From: Phorcus lineatus
Taxonomy: Eukaryota; Mollusca; Gastropoda; Trochida; Trochidae
Direction: 5' to 3'
Assembly: GCA_921293015.1 (NCBI GenBank)
Contig: OV121081.1
Span: 79,005,022 to 79,069,021, forward strand
DNA length: 64,000 nt
The notes under the pieces were generated by a model. It was given only the letters and a program-made list of their open reading frames with translations. It was not told where the DNA came from and searched no databases. A program made the translations under genes and the position numbers. Below are positions 54,701 to 64,000 of the stretch, piece by piece (position 1 is the first letter of the stretch; every line of letters starts with the position of its first letter).

Positions 54701-57700
54701 CCTTCAAAGATGAAAAACCCCAGTATTTGTTACTGAATAATTCATCTGTGTCAGTAGAAGATGAAACTGTTGTTGTCTGGTTTGAATGTGTAATCAATGC
54801 AGGTAGGGAAAATTCAACATGTGTTTTAGAACTTAACAGTCAATAATGTTTTTTGAATAAGCTTCAACAGTGACAGTTATATACTCATCACATTATTATA
54901 ATTTTCAAAGAGCTGGAATCAGGGTTTGGGATATTAATCAACTGTCATATTAATGATATTGTAATGGAGAGAAATCCCATAAATGAAATGCACAATAACT
55001 AAAGAGTATATATATATATTATTCCTTAAAATTAATTTACTTTATAAGATAATCCCATCTGTAAGGAAAATGGGAAAGTTCACTGCATTTTCAAAAATTA
55101 TCCTCAACACTTTAAGATCTACTCATCAAAACAGTACTAAGAAATTTCCATGATATAAAAGTAAATACTAATAACAAATTTTTGGTGCATAATGAAATGA
55201 AAAACAATATGAACTAAGATTTAAAATTATTTATGCAAGATCATAATGCAATGATGTAAACCTTTTTTTTTTTCTCAGCCAATCAGAGAACCAAACATAT
55301 AGATTGTAAAAAAGATTTGTTATTTGTTGGTAAATCAACTCAAAACAAAAACAGTACAAATTGTATTCATCATGTTCAAAACCAACTTTAAAGTCTAGTT
55401 ATTTTTAAATTAGCTTTCATTTAATATATCAAACTTTTTAATAGTTTGTTTTTTTAGAAATTAATTTATTTTGGTTAAGAAAGTTTAGTACTTTTCTTAT
55501 TTATTTTAGTACAAATTATATTGGACGATTGTGTTATTTTCATGGAATTTGATTTAGGATGAAGACAAAAAATCCAGATGATAATTACAGTAAACTTGAT
55601 TTTTTACATAAGTCATTGTTTGCAAACATTGAGAAGTCAAATAAGAGCATGTAACTTGATGCTTAATATATTTATGATACTTTATGTGATGTCAGACATC
55701 CGGTCAATAATTATAACAACTCGAATACATCCAAAAGATGGGAAATGTTTCTTACTTGCTTGGAACTCAGCAAAAAAAGGATTAAACAATGCTTTAAATG
55801 GCACTACACTGTGTTTTTTAAAACAAATTTTGAAAAAGGGAAAAATCAAGATACCATTAGGATTATCATTCAGATAATGTTAGTCATCTCATTAGCTTTT
55901 TATATTATATTACTTATTTTTATTGTAAACATACACAACCTTGAATATCATCATACAGAATTGCCTACCTCATAATCGGTGAAAATGTAGACATATTGTA
56001 ACTTAAGTGTATTTTGTCAATTTTGTGTGTACAAAAACAATGAAGGAAGTATTTTACCGTTATTTCCAACATGACATTCTCTTGTTTGACATTTCTAAAC
56101 ATTTTCTCAATTTGTTAACTTAAAATATACAGTTCAAATTGAACCTTGTAACACTTAGTACTACAGCATTTCTAAACTATTACTAAAACTGAAGAAATAT
56201 TTTTTTCCGGTGTACAATTCGCTACATTGGTGTACAATCATATTTTAAGACAGTCATGTGTACAAAATACTCCAAAAGAGTACAATTAGGCATCGCTGAG
56301 ATTCTTACAAGAAGGTTAAATTTATACACTCTAAAGACATTCAATAGGAAAAATACGAGGTAATACAAATATGATATTAGTTGTTTCCTTGGAATTACTT
56401 TTCCTTAAATGAATTCATACTTAACTCATAACACACAAATCAAACAGTATATATCAAATGTCAAAGGAATATTGTATAACCTGTATAAAATTACCAAAGG
56501 AGGGTGCACTCAAAGCTCTCTTATTATTTTAACCTACAGTTGATGACATATTGAAATATAGGGGGACACAGCTGCCAACTTTTGTTATTACTGACATAGG
56601 TAGCTACCCAAAAAAACAAAAAATCATAGAAACATAATGCATTTTCATTTCTCAACAGGTGTCTGTCAACTGATTCCTTTGAAATTCGTATGGGAAGTGA
56701 ACTTTAGTGCACAAAAAGGCAAGCACTGTTAGTTGTTGTTTTAATCATCATACACCAGCTAAGCCCACTTCTATATTGGTTTATCCCTACCTGCATATTC
56801 ACATATGTGTGTCAGACACAGAGTGATTTACCTCCCCTGAATAGGATAGGGATCTGTCATATTCAAGTGTTAAAATGTTTTAAAATTAAACAGTTGTAAT
56901 GTGATGCATTTGTAAAATGACCACTTTTGACCAAAATTTTCAAGCAATTTCTAATGCAGACGAGAAATGCCATTCTTTCTTTTTCAATAGGGTTTGTATG
57001 CAATTAAGTGTCAGTTTCTAGTATCGGTCTTTCATAAAAAAAACTCATTGAGTTAACCTTGCCCTATTGCAATAGCGCTTTCTGCATATCAATCTCAGGT
57101 AGCTCAAAACACAACTATATCATTTGTCCATTTTTCATTTCTTTCTGCAAGAATCTGGACAAATCAAAGGTCTTATTGCTTTTATACAGTTGGAATATTT
57201 TGAGCTTATGTTATTTTCCATTTGTGCATATTTGTAGATATACATATACAACAGACTATTACATATATCAATAAGTTATTAACAACAAGGTTACCATTTA
57301 TGGCAAGTTTAATCTCTCTTGTGCTATTTTCAAGATTGCAAAGACATCCCAGCAGAAAATGATAGAACAACTTTTTGATGCACAATACTTTTTAACATCT
57401 GGTAGCCATTTGGCCAGCTAACATATTCTTTCAAATAAAATGGAATGTTTTACGACGACTCCTGGACTTTTATTGATCAAATGACTTGCTGTGCATTGTT
57501 AAAACTTGTTGGTCCTAATTCCATAATATTCCTCATGGGAAATTAAAGTTTAAGGTGCTCTTGATACGACATATTATGATCGTGTGATATACCATTTTCT
57601 AAAACATATTCACCTAAAGTTACCCTGACCCTCAATCCAATGTGTCATGTAAAATTGTGTAATCAGTGTTTAGCACCAAAATTGTGGGATGGGTGGAGTT

Positions 57701-58780
57701 AAACACTTTTGATATTCATTTAGATGAGTAAATGACAAACATTGTTTTGAAGAATATTCGGCCAGCACACAACAAAGTATAAATAGAGTCTGATAGAGTA
57801 TTGCATATCATTAGATGTTGTCATAAAGTTTAACCTACCTAGCTACAGTTGCTTTGCACAAATAATCTCTTTCATACCTTGGCCTTGCCCCTTTTTTTAA
57901 AAAAACATAATGATACTTGTGGAACATGTTTTTTTGAGCACTGCAATTCTGCAGCTATGATAAGGGTATTTTGTTTTCCTTACATAACTCTCATCAATAA
58001 AACTTGTACATTTTTGTTTACATCACAGCATAAGGTTTTCAGATGTGTAATATTTTGACTTGTATCTTATAGACTCTTTGTTGTATCCTTACACAACAAC
58101 ACTTTACAAACATGATTAACAGTGTCATCGTTACTGGAAATGCATTTTTCAGTAGAATGTGACTCATCATACATAGTTCATTTAGTATTGATTTACTTAA
58201 GAGGTATCATTGTAAGTAATCATAGATTAGCATGCAATATGAGTAGTCTAACCACATAGAATTATCAAACCGAGTGAAGTTCAAACCGGTAAAATCATCA
58301 TATCCAGTGTGAGGGGTTCTGAGATCAAACATATCGTATTTTAATGACACAAAAGCATCAATAAGTTATAAATGACATATTGCGAATATGAAGTGGAAAA
58401 TATAAAAACAATGCATATGTTCTATGGAATTACCGATCTTTACACACCGGCTAACGTCTTATTTTCTTGTCACTCAGAGTTTCGGAGCGACAATCCTCCA
58501 TTTGTAAACAACCTCAACGTCCTTGCCGTAATAAGGTATTGTCTAATTACGACTTTAAATATATACAACATATATATTTAATCACCATTGCCGCTAATGT
58601 ATCCAACAATTTAGCCTGCCTTAAACAGAAAATCATATTATAAACCTCTATCTAATAAAATCTGTTTGGGAAATTAAAATATAACTATTCCTCATTTACG
58701 ACATTAGCGTCTGCTCGAGTCACGTGATTTGCATTCCTATCTGAGATTTGGACGAGCAAGCGGGTTCTGACAGGTTAGGG
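54700..58780. other. AT-rich intergenic DNA without a supported gene
   Basis: About 4 kb of roughly 70% AT sequence with simple-sequence runs (for example atatatatatatt near 55010). Short ORFs such as 55578-55877 (99 codons) and 57059-57274 have hydrophobic, AT-driven composition and no recognisable domain. I see no splice-consistent gene here. Confidence 0.5.
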
Positions 58781-59267
58781 CGATCTGTTCATAGGGTGTA
58801 GGTGTTTTCGTAGACACTGGGTTCGTAGATACAAATATCGGTAGGTTCGTAGACAGATTGACGGTGGGTTCGTAGACACATGGAAAAATGGTAATAATAT
58901 AACTTTTAACCAACATTTAACATCATTAATGATGAGATATTATATTTGTATCTTAGATTTAAGAAAATCTTAAACCAAATCAACAGATCGATGCATGTAG
59001 GTCCATATATATACGACTGTTGAAATACGATGTTTTAATATTAAAAGGAAGCCCACAATTGTTGTTGTTTGTTTTGCTATGTTTTGTTAAATTTCTTTGT
59101 GAATAAATAGACAAATTAGGCAAGTATGATAATATTTAAGATTTATCATCAATCAGCGACGATTGGAAGATTAGCAACTCTCGGGAAGATGAAAAAGGTG
59201 AGTCACCGACAAAGCAATTAACAATCAAAACATCTCATATACACTAATAAATCCTGTACCATACTTT

Positions 59268-59420
59268 TGAATGGCGTAGAACGTTTAAATAGAATATGCA
59301 GATTATGTAGATCAGGAGAGATCGAAGATGAGTATCATTTTCTACTCTATTGTGAATAGCTTTCACATATTAGAAAGCAATACATTAATGTTGCGATAAG
59401 GACAAGACACCACTTCATTG
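59268..59420 (+). mobile_element. LINE ORF2 C-terminal fragment
   Basis: In one plus frame the translation VERLNRICRLCRSGEIEDE is followed by YHFLLYCE, an in-frame TAG, then LSHIRKQYI. The C-x2-C...H-x4-C arrangement and EDEYHF are the zinc-knuckle end of many CR1/RTE/I-type reverse transcriptases. The stop replaces the usual Pro or Lys position after the final Cys-Glu, so the copy is dead. Only the tail survives. Confidence 0.7.
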
Positions 59421-59542
59421 AATGAATGTCAAATAAAAATGAAGAATGCATTAGAAAAATTGCAATGTACATTTATCATGCTATGGAATTTCGAGAATCA
59501 GTTATTACATAAACATCTTATAGGTCTTGATGTATACGCATA

Positions 59543-62506
59543 TGTAGCGACCCAAACCGGGACACGACCCAAACCGGGGAAATCGATCCAAATTTTAGAC
59601 TCAACTCATTTCCATAATTTGCTGCGTAGAGTTTTAGATCACGTGAAGGAAGTCATTGAAAACTTGTAATGTAGTTTAAATGGAAAACGATTACGGCAAA
59701 TTGAAAATCATTGTTTAGAGGTCCATAATATTTGGAGAGGTTTATTTGGTATAAATCACTTATTTTGCCATATGTGTTTCATGCAATATATGAATGATAG
59801 TGTCAGAGAGGCCCATTTAAACCTAATTTGGAACAACAATGTTCATTTGCGGTAAATTACTTTTAAAGATATTGACATATTGTTCATGCTTATGTAATCT
59901 AAAAAATAAATGTAAACATTAATGTCCAAATTTGTTTTTATTGTTTACACTTTTGAATGTCACAGAGTTAGTGATATATAATTATGTATACTTAATCTCC
60001 AGTCTTATGTCACTATATTGATTATGAGTGGTTTGGTACATTGAGAAAGAAAGCTGAATGAAATAATTAGTGGATTTATCAAACCACGTATTTTTAACAG
60101 GTGAATAAACCTCTGTATGGCGTGCGGCATAGTCTAGTTCGATAACAGTTTTCTCTTCGTTTTTCTTCTACGATTACTAATAATCAGATTGAGTCATGAA
60201 GTGTTTGACCCCCTGAAAATAATGCATTTGGGATCAATATTAACCTCATTTGGGAAAATTTTAAGACATAAACTTTCCAAAAACGTGCTACTGCTCCTTT
60301 GAAATTCTATTTCTTAAGTTTTCAGTCTACTGTCATCGGACTAGGAGAAGAATATATGCTATGTACCAGCTACATATGAATACATTCATAAGTGTAATTT
60401 TTCTGAGATAAAAATATAACCATTTACCATTGAACTTTCAAAAACAAAAAAGATTTTGATAGATTTCCTTCTAGAAGCTTTCCGCACATTACAAAAAAAG
60501 CAACCATACATACAAGACGGCATGTCAAGGTTTCATAAATGTATGGGCATAAATATATATAAGCATGGCCTTGATGTAATCAGGTTATCAAGTTTGGATT
60601 GAGGTTATGACACGAGTATAAATATATTTGTTTTAATGTATATAATCATGATACGAGATGATTTGGCAAGTTTGACTACCTTGTGTCATATATTAGATAG
60701 TTTACATAGGTGTGGATTTGTTAATTTTGACAGGACCTCGACCCAAAACGGGAAAACGTCTTTAAAATCTATAATTTCGACCCAATGGTGCGCAATTTTG
60801 TTTTAACATGTGTAGAGTCATGATGCACGATGATCTGGCAAGTTTGGCTACCATTGGTCAACTAATAGATAGTTTACATAGGTTTAAATATTTTAATTTT
60901 GACAGGACCTCGACTCAAAACGGGAAAACGTCTTTTAAATCAATTTTTTCCACCCAGTGGTGCGCAATTTTGTTTTAACATATGTATAATAATGATACAA
61001 GATCAACTGGCAAGTTTAGCTACCATTGGTCAAGAATTAGATTTTTGGCTTTGGTTTGAATTAGTTAATTTTTAAGGGTTCTCGACCAAACACGGGAAAA
61101 CGCCTTTAAAATCTATACTTTTGATATATATAGATTCATGATTCGCGGGTGAATTTTATAAGGTTGGCTAATTTTCATCAACTCTTAGTTATTTGGCATA
61201 TTTTGAAATTGTTTATTGGACCCTGGACCTAAACGGTAAAACGTCTTTAAATTCTATACTGCACACCAAACAGTGCGCAATTTTGTTTCAACATGTTCAG
61301 TTACAAGATACACTTTTTTGGGGGGAAAATTTAAAATTTTGCATAAGTGTAATTGAATACAATTTCGACCAAATGCGGACGGAAAACATAACGAAATCTA
61401 TTCTTCTGCCGAGGGTACGCATTTAAGTTTTAAAACAAATATATTTATACTCGTGTCATAACCTCAATCCAAACTTGATAACCTGATTACATCAAGGCCA
61501 TGCTTATAGACATTTATGCCCATACATTTATGAAACCTTGACATGCCGTCTTGTATGTATGGGTTGTTTTTTTTTAATGTGCGGAAAGGTTGTAGAAGGA
61601 AATCTATCAAAATATTTTTTGTTTTTGAAAGTTCAATGGTAAATGGTTATATTTTTATCTCAGAAAAATTACGCTTATGAATGTATTCATATGTAGCTGG
61701 TACATAGCATATATTCTTCTCCTAGTCCGATGACAGTAGACTGAAAACTTAAGAAATAGAATTTCAAAGGAGCAGTAGCACGTTTTTGGAAAGTTTATGT
61801 CTTAAAATTTTCCCAAATGAGGTTAATATTGATCCCAAATGCATTATCTTCAGGGGGTCAAACACTTCATGACTCAATCTGATTATTAGTAATCGTAGAA
61901 GAAAAACGAAGCGAAAACTGTTATCGAACTAGACTATGCCGCACGCCATACAGAGGTTTATTCACCTGTTAAAAATACGTGGTTTGATAAATCCACTAAT
62001 TATTTCATTCAGCTTTCTTTCTCAATGTACCAAACCACTCATAATCAATATAGTGACATAAGACTGGAGATTAAGTATAAATAATTATATATCACTAACT
62101 CTGTGACATTCAAAAGTGTAAACAATAAAAACAAATTTGGACATTAATGTTTACATTTATTTTTTAGATTACATAAGCATGAACAATATGTCAATATCTT
62201 TAAAAGTAATTTACCGCAAATGAACATTGTTGTTCCAAATTAGGTTTAAATGGGCCTCTCTGACACTATCATTCATATATTGCATGAAACACATATGGCA
62301 AAATAAGTGATTTATACCAAATAAACCTTTCCAAATATTATGGACCTCTAAACAATGATTTTCAATTTGCCGTAATCGTTTTCCATTTAAACTACATTAC
62401 AAGTTTTCAATGACTTCCTTCACGTGATCTAAAACTCTACGCAGCAAATTATGGAAATGAGTTGAGTCTAAAACTTGGATCGATTTCCCCGGTTTGGGTC
62501 GCTACA
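59543..62506. mobile_element. Foldback element with 1.09-kb inverted arms (copy A)
   Basis: The arms at 59543-60635 and 61423-62506 are reverse complements over their whole length with only scattered differences. The outer ends are tgtagcgacccaaaccggg. The left arm has this motif twice in a row and the right arm once. The 787-bp spacer carries tandem repeats. The arms contain no credible ORF, so no transposase is visible. Structure resembles the FB or TIR-expanded class of DNA transposons. Confidence 0.85.
60636..61422. repeat. About 170-bp tandem repeats in the foldback spacer
   Basis: Four diverged units of about 170 bp. Each contains cgacccaaaacgggaaaacg or a variant, then aatctata and a gtgcgcaattttgttt block. 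The cgaccc-aaac-ggg motif echoes the terminal motif of the arms. The third and fourth units are more degenerate. Confidence 0.8.
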
Positions 62507-62714
62507 GACGTGGAGCTAATACACCAGTTGAGTATCTCTGCAAACAAAATAATGATTAAAATGATATTATATAAGTATAATAACATCCATTATGAATAAT
62601 AAAACTTTTTAAAAAATGATATAATTCAAATTTTATAATGTGTCTACGAACCCACCGTTTAATCTGTCTACGAAAACACCGTGTCTACGAAAACTCCCCG
62701 TCTACGAACACGTT

Positions 62715-64000
62715 TGTAGCGACCCAAACCGGGACACGACCCAAACCGGGGAAATCGATCCAAGTTTTAGACTCAACTCATTTCCATAATTTGCTGCGGA
62801 GAGTTTTAGATCACGTGAAGGAAGTCATTGAAAACTTGTAATGTAGTTTAAATGGAAAACGATTACGGCAAATTGTTTAGAGGTCTATAATATTTGGAAA
62901 GGTTTATTTTTGTAAAATCACTTATTTTGCCATATGTGTTTCATGCAATATATGAATAAAAGTGCCAGAGAGGCACATTTAAACCTAATTTGGAACAACA
63001 ATATGTTCATTTGCGGTAAATCACTTTTACAGATATTGACATATTTTTCATGCTTATGTAATCTAAAAAATGAATGTAAACATTAATTTCCACATTTTTT
63101 TTATTTTTTACACGTTTGAATGTCACAGAGTGTAAAAGTGTATCTGGCAGCTGAAGATGTTGAAACAAAATTGCGCACTATTTGGCGTACAGTGTAGAAT
63201 TTAAAGACGTTTTACCGTTTAGGTCCAGGGTCCAATGAAACAATTTCAAAATATGCCAAATAACTAAGAGTTCATCAAAAGTAGGCAACAATATAAAAAT
63301 CATCGCGAATCATGACTGCACATGTTAAAACAAAATTGCGTACTATTGGGTCGGAAATATAGATTTTAAAAGCGTTTTCCCGTGTGTGGTCGAGATCCCG
63401 TCAAAATTTACTAATTCAAACCAAAGCCAAAAACCTTATTCTTGACCAATGGTAGCCAAACTTGCAAAGAACATCGTGTATCATGAATCTACACATGCTA
63501 AAAAAATGCGCACCATTGGGTCGACAATAAAGACTTTAAAGGCGTTTTCCCGTTTTGGGTCGAGGTCCTGTCAAAATTAATATATTCAAACCTATGTAAA
63601 ATATCTATTAGTTGACCAATGGTTACCAAACTTGCCAAATCATCTTGTATCATGATTATATACATGTTAAAACAAAATTGCGCACTATTGGATCAAAAGT
63701 ATAGATTTTAAAGGCGTTTTCCCGTTTTGGGTCGAGGTCCTGTCAAAATGAATATATTCAAACCTATGTAAAATATCTAATACTTGACCAATGGTAGCCA
63801 ATCTTGCCAAATCATCTTGTATCATGATTATATACATGTTAAAACAAAATTGCGCACCATTGGGACGAAATAATAGATTTTAAAGACGTTTTCCCGTTTT
63901 GGGTCGAGGTCCTGTCAAAATGAATATATTCAACCCTATGTAAAATATCTTATACTTGACCAATGGTAGCCAATCTTGCCAAATCATCTTGTATCATGAT
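62715..64000. mobile_element. Foldback element copy B, partial, spacer inverted
   Basis: Starting at 62715 with tgtagcgacccaaaccgggac, it follows the left arm of copy A for about 415 bp with few differences, to about 63131. It then switches to the reverse complement of the copy A spacer, beginning with the unit nearest 61310. At least five units of 170-172 bp follow, the last four well conserved, running off the window. It begins 3 bp after the ttcgtagaca terminus at 62711. Confidence 0.85.

Larger units (their letters stand above)
58799..62711. mobile_element. Element with ttcgtagaca-rich inverted termini enclosing nested repeats
   Basis: The left terminus (58799-58880) and right terminus (62640-62711) are inverted and share a 35-bp nearly identical core with two ttcgtagaca motifs and ggtgggttcg between them. 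Each terminus has three to four copies of the motif. The 3.9-kb interior contains a LINE tail and a complete foldback element, both apparently unrelated to these ends. It is probably a DNA transposon that received later insertions; no target duplication could be defined. Confidence 0.55.

Noticed and set aside
55578-55975. 99- and 76-codon ORFs as small membrane-protein genes
   Set aside because: AT-driven hydrophobic composition, overlapping frames, no recognisable domain and no supporting signals.
59418-59669. 83-codon ORF as a protein gene, with a relative at 62638-62841
   Set aside because: The shared part is simply the foldback arm (tgtagcgaccc...); the rest is unrelated flanking DNA, so there is no conserved protein.

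Overview
This is animal nuclear DNA, AT-rich, with spliced genes, introns full of transposons, TTAGGG-type telomeric motifs and tRNA-derived SINEs. The SINE tail (aaagcggcgttaaac...actcac) is of a kind common in mollusc genomes, and DIRS, BEL/Pao, CR1/L2-type LINE and Penelope-like traces fit a marine lophotrochozoan. A mollusc, gastropod or bivalve, is my best inference; the species is not identified.

Main host gene: a minus-strand gene from the start codon at 54370 to the stop codon at 10926. I placed 40 coding exons by GT/AG splice sites. Every junction phase checks and the sum is 8460 bp, giving a 2819-residue protein. Residues 1 to about 1006 look disordered and Ser/Thr-rich, with a tandem YTTPSK-type peptide repeat. 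Residues about 1007-2715 are almost continuous coiled coil, and about 105 residues form a Ser-rich tail. It looks like a centrosomal, ciliary-rootlet or cytoskeletal scaffold, but I cannot name the family.

Left flank (1-8 kb): a probable terminal exon of another plus-strand gene (366-665), a gacgtcta tandem array, a BEL/Pao fossil, a SINE with 12-bp target duplications, a single-exon glycosyltransferase-like ORF (2958-3842), a 0.9-kb TIR element with CCCAGCAGGC ends, a near-perfect palindromic hAT-like MITE, a hammerhead-like Penelope motif, and a decayed LINE ORF1 carrying a 2A-like peptide. More SINE copies follow.

Introns (11-54 kb): two unrelated DIRS-type tyrosine-recombinase retroelements (21.6-27.5 kb and 31.5-36.8 kb), both in the same orientation as the host gene and both with inverted terminal repeats and an internal complementary region. 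The second carries a nested hAT-like insertion and sits inside an older minisatellite. The introns also hold a TTAA-flanked element with phased subterminal repeats, an element with inverted gagaaaacgg repeats, several palindromic elements, a telomeric-palindrome array, and two minisatellites that abut splice donors and contain donor-like sequence in each unit.

Right flank (54.4-64 kb): AT-rich intergenic DNA without a convincing gene, then a nested structure. A pair of ttcgtagaca-rich inverted termini (58.8 and 62.7 kb) encloses a LINE tail and a 3-kb foldback element with 1.09-kb arms and a spacer of about 170-bp tandem repeats. A second foldback copy with its spacer inverted begins at 62715 and runs off the window.
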